Assembly (NCBI GenBank): GCA_045114775.1
Contig: JBGULC010000034.1
Span: forward strand, 1-64,000
Length of the DNA stretch: 64,000 nt
Direction: 5' to 3'
From: UBA3792 sp045114775
GTDB taxonomy: Bacteria; Bacillota; Clostridia; Christensenellales; CAG-138
A program made the position numbers and the translations under genes. Positions 1-7,182 of the stretch are shown in pieces. The stretch's first letter is position 1, and the number at the start of each line of letters is the position of its first letter. Under the pieces are notes generated by a model. It saw only the letters and a program-made list of their open reading frames with translations. It was not told the origin of the DNA and did not search any database.

Positions 1-309
1 GATCGCGCCGTCCATCTGCGCTGCGCCCGTGATCATGTTCTTGACGTAGTCCGCGTGGCCGGGGCAGTCAACGTGCGCATAGTGACGCTTCGCAGTTTCA
101 TACTCAACGTGCGCCGTGTTGATCGTGATGCCGCGCGCCTTCTCTTCGGGCGCCTTGTCGATCTCGTCGTAACGCATTGCGACCGCTTCGCCCTGCTGTG
201 CCAGCGCCATGGTGATCGCCGCCGTCAGCGTCGTCTTGCCATGGTCAACGTGTCCGATCGTGCCGATGTTGACATGCGGCTTGGTACGTTCGAATTTTGC
301 TTTTGCCAT
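1..309 (-). CDS. tuf: Elongation factor Tu, N-terminal part (gene runs off the window)
   Basis: GTPase that delivers aminoacyl-tRNA to the ribosome. Only the first 103 residues are present; the gene continues beyond base 1. The N-terminus reads MAKAKFERTKPHVNIGTIGH, followed by the P-loop GHVDHGKTTL, the switch I stretch with RGITINTAH, and the DCPGHADY G3 motif, all in the standard EF-Tu order. The start is preceded by AAGGAGAACTACA. It lies 109 bases behind a tRNA-Gly gene on the same strand, the classical tRNA-tuf arrangement, and is probably cotranscribed with it from the promoter at 515-543. Confidence 0.97.
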   Translation of the reverse strand, partial: MAKAKFERTKPHVNIGTIGHVDHGKTTLTAAITMALAQQGEAVAMRYDEIDKAPEEKARGITINTAHVEYETAKRHYAHVDCPGHADYVKNMITGAAQMDGAI

Positions 310-418
310 TGTAGTTCTCCTTATAAAAATATTTTTTCATTTTTACCCGCAGAGCCTGCAATGGCAGCGGGCCGACCGTTATCATGTCGGTGCTCGCCGA
401 AGCCGAAGCCTCGGCTTG

Positions 419-492
419 TGGAGCGGGTGGCGGGAATCGAACCCGTATAGCCGGCTTGGGAAGCCGGTGCTCTGCCACTGAGCTACACCCGC
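419..492 (-). tRNA. tRNA-Gly, anticodon CCC
   Basis: On the minus strand a full cloverleaf can be drawn: acceptor GCGGGTG pairing with CACCCGC, D-arm GCTCAGTGGCAGAGC, anticodon stem CCGGC/GCCGG around loop TTCCCAA (anticodon CCC, glycine GGG codons), T-arm CGGGTTCGATTCCCG, discriminator T and an encoded CCA. A short hairpin (AAGCCGA/TCGGCTT) lies just behind it, between tRNA and tuf, and may be a processing site. Confidence 0.97.
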
Positions 493-514
493 ATGCCTCC
501 ATGATAACGAATCT

Positions 515-543
515 ATTTTACTTGCTTTTTTTATAATTGTCAA
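515..543 (-). promoter_or_regulatory. Promoter of the tRNA-Gly/tuf unit
   Basis: TTGACA (-35, 538-543) and TAAAAT (-10, 515-520) separated by exactly 17 bases, about 22 bases before the tRNA 5' end. It is a near-consensus housekeeping sigma factor promoter, as expected for a highly expressed tRNA/tuf transcript. Confidence 0.85.
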
Positions 544-547
544 CGGA

Positions 548-568
548 TAAAAACGGGATTTGCCCGTT
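548..568 (-). terminator. Small hairpin terminator candidate upstream of the tRNA promoter
   Basis: AACGGG/CCCGTT stem with a five-base loop, followed on the minus strand by TTTTATCC. It would insulate the tRNA/tuf promoter from antisense transcription out of the amidase region. The stem is only 6 bp, so this is a weak call. Confidence 0.35.
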
Positions 569-588
569 ATTTTCGCATAAACTCCGAT

Positions 589-1278
589 ATGAGACGATTG
601 TTTTTGCTGCTGCTGTCCTGTTTCCTTCTCAGCTGCGCCGCGCCGCAGCCGCCGTGTACGCCGTTCGAGCTTTCCGCAAAGCCGCCGAAGTATTTCGTGA
701 TCCTCGATTACGGGCACGGCGGATTTGACTGCGGCGCGGTCGGGATCGATTCGGGCGTCAAGGAATCCGATTTGAACCTTCTCGTCGGCGAACGGGTCGC
801 GCGCGGGCTGGAGAATCGCGGATGCTACGTGCTTCGGACGCGGACCGGGCCCGACGCGCTCGCCGGAACGAAGCGCGACGATATGGCCCTGCGCGGCGCG
901 ATCCTCTGCACCGAAGGCGCGGACTGCACCGTTTCGATCCACATGAACAAGTTCACCGACCGCCGGGTCCGTGGACCGATGTGTTATTATCAGGCGGGCG
1001 CCGAGGACGGAAAAGCGCTGGCGCAGAGCGTTTCGGACGCGCTTTGCGCCGCCGTCGGCCGCGATCCGCGGCTTGCAAACCCCGGCAACAATTTCGTGAC
1101 GCGGCTCCCCGCCGTCCCCTCCGTGCTCGTCGAATGCGGGTTTTTGAGCAATCCCGAAGACGAGCGGAATTTACAGGACCCGGATTTTCAGCAGCGCGTC
1201 GCGGACGGGATCGCGGACGGGGTGATGCGCTTTTTACAAAAAGAAGATCCCTCCTTCTCGGAGAGATCTTCGGACTGA
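589..1278 (+). CDS. Lipoprotein N-acetylmuramoyl-L-alanine amidase (Amidase_3)
   Basis: Zinc amidase that cuts the bond between N-acetylmuramic acid and the L-Ala of the stem peptide in peptidoglycan. 229 residues. Residues 1-16 form a lipoprotein signal with lipobox LLSC (Cys16 lipidated), so the enzyme should sit on the outer face of the membrane. The Amidase_3 residues are in place: His43 (YGHGGFD), Glu59 (KESDLNL), His118 (SIHMN) as zinc ligands and Glu182 (VECGF) as catalytic acid. It resembles the CwlD/AmiC group but is fused to no cell-wall-binding domain. No Shine-Dalgarno sequence is seen before the ATG, and a TAAACT element (578-583) ends only five bases before it, so the message could be nearly leaderless. 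The last codons overlap the serS terminator. Confidence 0.9.
   Translation: MRRLFLLLLSCFLLSCAAPQPPCTPFELSAKPPKYFVILDYGHGGFDCGAVGIDSGVKESDLNLLVGERVARGLENRGCYVLRTRTGPDALAGTKRDDMALRGAILCTEGADCTVSIHMNKFTDRRVRGPMCYYQAGAEDGKALAQSVSDALCAAVGRDPRLANPGNNFVTRLPAVPSVLVECGFLSNPEDERNLQDPDFQQRVADGIADGVMRFLQKEDPSFSERSSD
1231..1270 (-). terminator. Rho-independent terminator of serS, inside the 3' end of the amidase gene
   Basis: On the minus strand AAGATC-x-CTCC pairs with GGAG-x-GATCTT, followed by CTTTTTGTAAAAA. It starts 15 bases beyond the serS stop codon and lies within the coding sequence of the convergent amidase gene. Confidence 0.75.
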
Positions 1279-1284
1279 ACGTGC

Positions 1285-2565
1285 TTACCCGATGTGATCT
1301 TTGAAGCCCATGTAGGGGCGGAGCGCTTCGGGGATGCGGACCGTGCCGTCCTTCTGCAGGTTATTTTCGAGGAAGGCGATCAGCATACGCGGCGGCGCGA
1401 CGACCGTATTGTTCAGCGTGTGCGCGAAGTAGTTGCCCTTCTCCTTGTTCTTGACGCGGATGCCGAGGCGTCTTGCCTGCGCGTCGCCGAGGTTCGAGCA
1501 GCTGCCGACCTCGAAATACTTCTGCTGCCGCGGAGACCACGCCTCGACGTCGCAGCTCTTCACCTTGAGGTCCGCAAGATCGCCGGAGCAGCATTCGAGC
1601 GTGCGCACCGGGATGTCGAGCGAACGGAAGAAATCGACCGTGTTACTCCACAGCTCGTTATAGAGCGCTTTGCTCTCCTCGGGCCTGCAGACGATGATCA
1701 TCTCCTGCTTCTCGAACTGGTGGATGCGGTAGACGCCGCGCTCCTCAATGCCGTGCGCGCCGACCTCCTTGCGGAAGCAGGGCGAATAGCTCGTGAGCCG
1801 CAGCGGGAGCTTGTCCTCGTCATGGAAGGTGTTCATGAAGCGGCCGATCATGCTGTGCTCGGACGTGCCGATGAGGTACAGGTCCTCGCCCTCGATCTTG
1901 TACATCATGTTCTCCATCTCGGAAAAGCTCATAACGCCGTCGACGACCGCGGAACGGATCATGAACGGCGGCACGACATAGGTATAGCCTCGGTCGATCA
2001 TGAAATCGCGCGCATAGGAGAGCACCGCGCTGTGTAAGCGCGCAATATCGCCCATGAGATAATAGAAGCCGTTGCCGCTCGTCTTGCGCGCGGAATCGAG
2101 GTCGATGCCGGAAAGCCGCTCCATGATGTCCACATGGTACGGGATCTCAAAATCGGGTACGACCGGCTCGCCGAAGCGCTCGATCTCGACGTTTTGGGAA
2201 TCGTCCCTGCCGATCGGGACCGACGGGTCGATGATGTTCGGGATCACGAGCATGCGGGTGCGGATCTCGCCCTCAAGCACGGTCTCGCGCGCTTCAAGCT
2301 CCGCCATCTCCTTCGCCATCGCGCCGACCTGCGCCTTGGCCTCCTCGGCCTTGTCGCGCTCGCCGTGCGCCATCATCATGCCGATGGATTTAGAGATCAC
2401 GTTGCGCTGATTTCTGAGGTAATCGCAGCGGACGTGCGCCTCGCGGTATTCCTTGTCGAGCGCAAGCACTTCGTCGATGAGGACGAGCTTTTCGTCCTGG
2501 AATTTCTTTTTGATGTTTTCCTTCACGAGATCCGGATTTGTCCGGACAAATTTGATATCCAGCAT
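1285..2565 (-). CDS. serS: Seryl-tRNA synthetase
   Basis: Class II aminoacyl-tRNA synthetase that charges tRNA-Ser (and tRNA-Sec where present). 426 residues, the usual bacterial length. N-terminal coiled-coil arm (about 1-100) that reads the tRNA variable arm, then the catalytic core with motif 2 (FRKEVGAHG then RIHQFEKQE, about 265-290) and motif 3 near the C-terminus (LNNTVVAPPRMLIAFLENN). It starts one base after the argS stop codon; its ribosome site GAAAGGATG lies inside the last argS codons, so the pair is one transcript with probable translational coupling. Transcription ends at 1231-1270. Confidence 0.97.
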   Translation of the reverse strand: MLDIKFVRTNPDLVKENIKKKFQDEKLVLIDEVLALDKEYREAHVRCDYLRNQRNVISKSIGMMMAHGERDKAEEAKAQVGAMAKEMAELEARETVLEGEIRTRMLVIPNIIDPSVPIGRDDSQNVEIERFGEPVVPDFEIPYHVDIMERLSGIDLDSARKTSGNGFYYLMGDIARLHSAVLSYARDFMIDRGYTYVVPPFMIRSAVVDGVMSFSEMENMMYKIEGEDLYLIGTSEHSMIGRFMNTFHDEDKLPLRLTSYSPCFRKEVGAHGIEERGVYRIHQFEKQEMIIVCRPEESKALYNELWSNTVDFFRSLDIPVRTLECCSGDLADLKVKSCDVEAWSPRQQKYFEVGSCSNLGDAQARRLGIRVKNKEKGNYFAHTLNNTVVAPPRMLIAFLENNLQKDGTVRIPEALRPYMGFKDHIG

Positions 2566-2566
2566 A

Positions 2567-4255
2567 TTACATCCTTTCGGGAGCGGATAGCCCCAGTAGA
2601 TTCAGTCCGTTTTTGAGCGTCTGCCGCGTCGCGTCGCAAAGAGCGAGACGCGCCGCGCGGACGGCTTCGTCGTCCGCCATGATCCGCTGCTCATAGTAGA
2701 AGCGGTTGAAGGCGTTACTAATCTGCATGATCGAACGCGCCACGACGTACGGCTCGTACTTTTCGGCGGCAGAACGCACCGCCTCCGGGAACGCCGCGAT
2801 CGCCTTCAGAAGCGCCGTGCTTTCGGGATCGTTCAAAAGCGACGCGTCGAACGACGCGGGCCTGTCCCCCGCCTTCCGCAGCACAGAACAGCTTCTTGCG
2901 TGGGTGTACTGCACGTACGGCGCGGTCTCGCCGTCGAAGTTCAGCACCTTGTCCCAACTAAAGGTCACATCCTTGATGCGGGAGTTGTACAGCACCGACC
3001 AAAGGATCGCGCCGACGCCGACCGCCTCCGCCGCGGATCTCTTGTCCTCGAGGTCCGGGCTCTTTTCGCAGATGATGTCGTAGGTCTTTTCGACCGCCGC
3101 GTCCAGCACGTCGTCGAGATACAGCACCTTGCCGCCGCGCGTGGAGAACGATCCGCCCTCCATCGAAACCATACCGAAGTTTACGTGCACGCAGTCCTTG
3201 ACCCAATCGCGGCCCATGAGCTCCAGAACCTTAAAGAACTGCTTGAAGTGCAGATCCTGCTGATACGCCACGACGTACAGGAGCTTGGTAAAGTCGTAGG
3301 TCGCCTTGCGGTAGCAGGCGGCGGCGAGGTCGCGCGTTGCGTAGATCGTGCTGCCGTCGCTCTTTACGATGATGCACGGCGGCATGTTCCATTCGGATAG
3401 ATCGACGATCTGCGCGCCCTGATCGACCTTACTGATGCCCTTTTCTCTGAGCTCGTCGATGATCGGCTGCATCTTGTCCTCGTAGAACGCTTCGCCGTTC
3501 CAGCTGTCGAAGTCCACGCCCATGCGCTTGTAGGTGACCTTGACCTCGCGGATCGTCGCGTCCTTCATCTTTTCCCAGAGCGCGTGCGCCTCGGGATCGC
3601 CTTGTTCGATCTTTCGGAACCACGCGCGCGCCGTGTCGTTCAGGGACGGATCCTGCTCCGCCTCCTCGTGGAAGCGCACGTACAGCGCAACGAGCTCGCG
3701 GATCGAATAATCGTCGACCGGCTTATCGCCCCAGAGCTTGTACGCCGTGATCATCTTGCCGAACTGCGTACCCCAGTCGCCGAGGTGGTTGATGCCGACC
3801 GTGTTATAGCCGAGCGCCTTATAGATGCGATACAGCGCGTTGCCGATCGCGGTAGAAGGCAGATGGTGGAAGCCGAACGGCTTTGCGATGTTGATCGAGC
3901 TGTACTCGACGCAGACCGTCTTGCCGCTGCCCTCGGTCGAATGCCCGTAAGCGTCTCCTTCTTTCAGCACGCGGGAAAGCACCGTGTCCGCGACCGCGCC
4001 CTTGTCGGTGAAGAAATTCAGGTACGGACCGACCGCCTCACACTTTTCGAAGCCCTGCGGCAACGTAATCTGCTCCTTCAGCTCCGCCGCGATCGCGTTC
4101 GGCGCCTTGCGCATCGTTTTGGACAGGCGGAAGCACGGAAACGCGTAATCGCCCATCTCCGTATTCTTCGGGACCTCGATCCAATCGGTCAGCGTCGCCT
4201 CGTCGGTCCCGCAAAGCGGCGCGAGCGCCGCAGCCAATGTTTTCACAGCATCCAT
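2567..4255 (-). CDS. argS: Arginyl-tRNA synthetase with a non-canonical HIGH motif
   Basis: Class I synthetase that charges tRNA-Arg. 562 residues: N-terminal Add-1 domain, Rossmann catalytic core (about 110-370) and C-terminal anticodon-binding DALR domain (about 440-562, with TAPYVQYTHARSCSVLRKA at its start). The signature that normally reads AKPFHVGHLRST is here AKPFGFHHLPST, so the first His-x-Gly-His is replaced by Gly-Phe-His-His. The KMSKS region is FSTRGGKVLYLDD, in line with ArgRS variants lacking the lysine. ATG is preceded by AAGGAGCGTGAAACT. Upstream is a TATAAT element at 4280-4285. First gene of argS-serS. Confidence 0.95.
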   Translation of the reverse strand: MDAVKTLAAALAPLCGTDEATLTDWIEVPKNTEMGDYAFPCFRLSKTMRKAPNAIAAELKEQITLPQGFEKCEAVGPYLNFFTDKGAVADTVLSRVLKEGDAYGHSTEGSGKTVCVEYSSINIAKPFGFHHLPSTAIGNALYRIYKALGYNTVGINHLGDWGTQFGKMITAYKLWGDKPVDDYSIRELVALYVRFHEEAEQDPSLNDTARAWFRKIEQGDPEAHALWEKMKDATIREVKVTYKRMGVDFDSWNGEAFYEDKMQPIIDELREKGISKVDQGAQIVDLSEWNMPPCIIVKSDGSTIYATRDLAAACYRKATYDFTKLLYVVAYQQDLHFKQFFKVLELMGRDWVKDCVHVNFGMVSMEGGSFSTRGGKVLYLDDVLDAAVEKTYDIICEKSPDLEDKRSAAEAVGVGAILWSVLYNSRIKDVTFSWDKVLNFDGETAPYVQYTHARSCSVLRKAGDRPASFDASLLNDPESTALLKAIAAFPEAVRSAAEKYEPYVVARSIMQISNAFNRFYYEQRIMADDEAVRAARLALCDATRQTLKNGLNLLGLSAPERM

Positions 4256-4279
4256 AGTTTCACGCTCCTTAACCCTTTT

Positions 4280-4285
4280 ATTATA
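4280..4285 (-). promoter_or_regulatory. -10 element of the argS-serS promoter
   Basis: Perfect TATAAT 24 bases before the argS start. No good -35 hexamer is visible at 16-18 bases spacing; the upstream side is occupied by the terminator of the VanX-like gene. Confidence 0.5.
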
Positions 4286-4296
4286 GCAAAGCGATC

Positions 4297-4326
4297 AAAA
4301 AAAGGGAAGAGGAAATTCCTCTTCCC
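4297..4326 (-). terminator. Rho-independent terminator of the VanX-like gene
   Basis: GGGAAGAGG/CCTCTTCCC, a perfect 9-bp stem with loop AATTT on the minus strand, followed by seven T. It lies 15 bases past the stop of the dipeptidase gene and closes the long minus-strand run that begins at 9.8 kb. Confidence 0.9.
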
Positions 4327-4341
4327 GTAAAAATGCCTGTT

Positions 4342-4995
4342 TTACCGCCTTAAATAATCCGCCGAGACCGGGAACGCGAAGTACGTGTCCGGGTACGGCT
4401 CGTCTTTCAGCACGAAATGCCACCATTCGCAGTCGAGCGGCAGAAAGCCGTTCCGCACCATCGTCCGCTGCAGCAGCATGCGGTTTTCGTACTGCTCCTC
4501 CGTGACGTCCCGGCAGTCCGGGTGCGAACGCTCGCTGAACAGATCGAACGGACTGCCCATGTCGAGCTCCCTGCCGGTCCTCATGTCGAGCAGCGTCAAG
4601 TCGATCGCGCTGCCGCGGCTGTGGCTCGACTGCTTGGCGATGTACCCCTTTTGGAAGAGCTCCTGCTTTTCGAGCGTCGGATAGAAATACGGCTTCATGC
4701 GGATATCCTGATCCTCGATGCCCCACAGGATGAACTGCTTCACCGCCGCGACCGGGCGGTACGCGTCGAACACCTTGAGACGGTATCCCTGCACGAACAG
4801 CTCGTTGCTGACCGCCTTCAGCGCCCTTGCCGCCTCCTTCGTCAGAAGCGCGACCGGCTCCTCATAGCCGTCGATCCGTTCGCCGATGAAATTGTAGGTG
4901 GAATAATAGCGGATCTCCTGCACGATATGCGGGACGGCGTCCGCCAGCAGCACGAACCCTCCCGGGTCCATTGTCAAATCGTTGTGTCGGTTCAT
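4342..4995 (-). CDS. VanX-family zinc D-Ala-D-Ala dipeptidase
   Basis: 217 residues, the usual size for VanX/DdpX. All active-site residues of the family are present: Arg80 (DAYRP), zinc ligands His125 and Asp132 (SSHSRGSAIDL), catalytic Glu190 and zinc ligand His193 (CEWWHF). Such enzymes split D-Ala-D-Ala, either to lower the vancomycin target pool or to recycle peptidoglycan as a nutrient. There is no signal peptide, so it acts in the cytoplasm like VanX. No vanH or vanA ligase is nearby, which argues for a housekeeping or recycling role rather than a resistance operon. The next gene upstream encodes a VanZ-like protein (gap 50 bases). ATG is preceded by AAAAGGAGCGCAGA. Confidence 0.9.
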   Translation of the reverse strand: MNRHNDLTMDPGGFVLLADAVPHIVQEIRYYSTYNFIGERIDGYEEPVALLTKEAARALKAVSNELFVQGYRLKVFDAYRPVAAVKQFILWGIEDQDIRMKPYFYPTLEKQELFQKGYIAKQSSHSRGSAIDLTLLDMRTGRELDMGSPFDLFSERSHPDCRDVTEEQYENRMLLQRTMVRNGFLPLDCEWWHFVLKDEPYPDTYFAFPVSADYLRR

Positions 4996-5045
4996 TCTGC
5001 GCTCCTTTTACGGGATCCGTTTGTCCGTCTGCCGGTCCTTCGCGC

Positions 5046-6131
5046 TTACAGATGCTCTAAGATCGTGATCCGAACGCCGTCCGGCCCGGAAAACGACAGG
5101 CTGCGGACGCCGGTGTATGCGTCCTGAAAGAACTCGCTCGGCTCGATCCCGTTTTTCAAAAGCCGTGCACGGATCTTTTCCGGGTTCCTCGCCGAGATCG
5201 TCAGCGCCTGCGGCGGAAGCGGCTCCTCCCGCTTCGCGCAGCGGATCTCGACCTGCGTTTTGCCCATTTCAAGCAAAAACCGTTTCTCCCCGCCGTCCGG
5301 GTCCACGATCTCCTTCACGACGCGGAAGCCGAGCTTGCCGACATAGAACTGCCAGACCGCCTCCTCGTCCGCCGCGAGCAGCGTCGAGCGGGACAGGGCG
5401 ATTCGCTTCGCGAACGGATAGAGCGTCGCCGTCCGTGCGTGACGTCTCCAGCGGCGATACGCGCGAAGCTCCTTTCGCCAGTCCGGATGCGTGACGACGA
5501 ACGCGATGGACACGAACAGAAGCTGACCGATCCAGCCTCCGAACGTATTGCTCAGAATATCGTCGACGTCGTAAAACCCGCGGCGGAAAACGAGCTGCAG
5601 ATTCTCCGTGATAAACGAGATCAAAAGACACGCGATCACAGGGCGGATCCGCGCTTTCGCGCGAAACCACGGGAACACATACGGCAGCAGATACCCGAGC
5701 GGAACGAACAGCATGATGTTCAGATAGACCTGCACGACGTCCTTCGGCACGATATGGAAGTGGGAGATCCCCTCTTTGATCCCGTCGCGGAAGATCGAAA
5801 GGATCGCGTCCGCAAAGCCGGAATCGGTGCGGACGGCGTTGAAAAGGTCCTGCAGCGGAGCCGCGTGCACCTGATAGGCGTCGCCCTGCTGCCGGGAAAA
5901 GAACACGATGAAGGCGAACGCCGCCGCATACAGCAGAAACACCGCGTACAGCACAAGCTGACGAAGCTTCAGAAGCCCCGCCGCCTTCGGATTCTCGCTG
6001 ATGCCGTGGCTGAGATTCAGACCGAGTTTTTTCGAGATCCGCCGGTCAAAGAGCGGCAGCAGCACGACGAACGCCGCCACGAAAACCGTAACGGCGACGA
6101 CCGTGACCGTGTTGTTTACAAGGATCCCCAT
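5046..6131 (-). CDS. VanZ-like membrane protein fused to a VOC/glyoxalase domain
   Basis: 361 residues in two parts. Residues about 1-205 are a polytopic VanZ-type membrane domain: helix near 7-28, a second near 55-78, then the family core with LNIMLFVPLGYLLPY, FITENLQLV and the DVDDILSNTFGG motif. Residues about 240-361 form a vicinal-oxygen-chelate domain (FYVGKLGFRVVKE; a second half ending SFSGPDGVRITILE). VanZ proteins give low-level teicoplanin resistance in enterococci by an unknown route; VOC domains bind small ligands or metals. The fusion suggests a membrane protein with a cytosolic ligand sensor or enzyme, but this is inference. It lies 50 bases upstream of the VanX-like gene and 76 bases downstream of the STAS gene. 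Confidence 0.85.
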   Translation of the reverse strand: MGILVNNTVTVVAVTVFVAAFVVLLPLFDRRISKKLGLNLSHGISENPKAAGLLKLRQLVLYAVFLLYAAAFAFIVFFSRQQGDAYQVHAAPLQDLFNAVRTDSGFADAILSIFRDGIKEGISHFHIVPKDVVQVYLNIMLFVPLGYLLPYVFPWFRAKARIRPVIACLLISFITENLQLVFRRGFYDVDDILSNTFGGWIGQLLFVSIAFVVTHPDWRKELRAYRRWRRHARTATLYPFAKRIALSRSTLLAADEEAVWQFYVGKLGFRVVKEIVDPDGGEKRFLLEMGKTQVEIRCAKREEPLPPQALTISARNPEKIRARLLKNGIEPSEFFQDAYTGVRSLSFSGPDGVRITILEHL

Positions 6132-6207
6132 CTTTCTCCTTCATTCGTTCCGCGCCCGCCGCATTCGTGCGAGGGCGCCCGTTCCCGCGGCCGTATGATC
6201 GGCCTGC

Positions 6208-6504
6208 TTATTCGAGCGTCAGAATATCGGAAAAGCCCGTGATCTCAAAGATCTCCAGGATCATCTCGTTCGCGTGCAGCACCTTCATGCTGCCCTGACG
6301 GTTCATGGTCTTCTGCGCGGAAAGCAGCACGCGGAGACCTGCGGAAGAGATGTAGTCCAGCTTTTCGAGATCGAAGACCAGCTCGGTCACGCCCTCAAGC
6401 TCGTTCTTCAGCGTCGTCTCAAGCTCCGGCGCGGTCACCGTATCCAGTCTGCCTTCCAGCGCAAGGGTCAGCGCCGTTTCGTTCTTCGTCTTTGCAATGT
6501 TCAT
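6208..6504 (-). CDS. STAS-domain anti-sigma factor antagonist
   Basis: 98 residues, a single STAS domain of the SpoIIAA/RsbV type. The segment LDYISSAGLRVLLSAQK (about residues 49-65) carries the conserved serine that a partner kinase phosphorylates; its unphosphorylated form binds the anti-sigma kinase and so frees the sigma factor. It is the last partner-switching gene of the run beginning at 9732, 13 bases after the GHKL-like gene, with ribosome site GAAAGGAGAAACGGT. No sigma factor is encoded in the window, so the target is elsewhere. Confidence 0.9.
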   Translation of the reverse strand: MNIAKTKNETALTLALEGRLDTVTAPELETTLKNELEGVTELVFDLEKLDYISSAGLRVLLSAQKTMNRQGSMKVLHANEMILEIFEITGFSDILTLE

Positions 6505-6517
6505 ACCGTTTCTCCTT

Positions 6518-7132
6518 TCAGAATGCTTTTTTGATCACAAGCTCCACGGTGTTCATGCGGATAAAGACCTGCACGTCGTCCGCAAGCTTCGCCGTTATGG
6601 ATTTCTCCAGCTCATCCCACTTCTCCGACTCCTCGGCGCGGTGCTGCTCGACGGCATCGCGGTACGCCTTCAGCGACCAGCCGTACAGCATCGCGTTCGG
6701 CGACATATCCACCGACGCGTCGTAACCCACGACGTCCACGTATGCATAGCCGTACTCGGTCGCAAGCGTTACGTTGTCGCTCGACGCGAACAGCCGCGTA
6801 AACACGTCCCGGACGCGGCCCATAAAGCCTTTCGCCGCCGCGTTCTCGCGCTTGGAGGAGACCTTCAGAAGCTCCTTGCGCATGTCGGGATCGACCTGTA
6901 CGTCTGCCGCAACGTGCAGCGAGAAGTCTTTTCCCTCGGACTCCACCCAGTAGCGAAGCTCCGCCGGTCCTACGATCGTCTTGAGCATGCCGGTCACTTC
7001 CTCGGCCAGCAGGCACAGATGCATCGTCTGTTTGCGTTCAAGCCCGCGAAAGGCCGCCGCCCGTTCGGTCTGCGCGATCGCTTCTGCGACGCCTTCGCCC
7101 TTCGGGGTAACGATGATCACATCCGTCTTCAT
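6518..7132 (-). CDS. Degenerate GHKL (RsbW-like) protein of partner-switching operon
   Basis: 204 residues. The stretch CLLAEEVTGMLKTIVG (about 40-55) sits where RsbW-like kinases have the N-box E-x3-N, but the asparagine is replaced by glycine; a short beta-sheet region follows, then a basic/helical insert (about 85-120) and an ending KWDELEKSITAKL. No clear G1/G2 glycine boxes remain. The family is a clostridial ATPase-like protein found next to STAS genes; whether it binds ATP is doubtful. Position between the STAS-kinase fusion and the STAS gene suggests it is the switch partner. Ribosome site GACGGAGGAAAATCAAA. Confidence 0.65.
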   Translation of the reverse strand: MKTDVIIVTPKGEGVAEAIAQTERAAAFRGLERKQTMHLCLLAEEVTGMLKTIVGPAELRYWVESEGKDFSLHVAADVQVDPDMRKELLKVSSKRENAAAKGFMGRVRDVFTRLFASSDNVTLATEYGYAYVDVVGYDASVDMSPNAMLYGWSLKAYRDAVEQHRAEESEKWDELEKSITAKLADDVQVFIRMNTVELVIKKAF

Positions 7133-7182
7133 TTTGATTTTCCTCCGTCTTCATTATCTGTATTGTTTGAAATCTCTTTGCT

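Noticed and set aside
4342..6131. Vancomycin resistance operon
   Set aside because: Only a VanX-like and a VanZ-like gene are present; vanH, vanA-type ligase and VanRS are absent.
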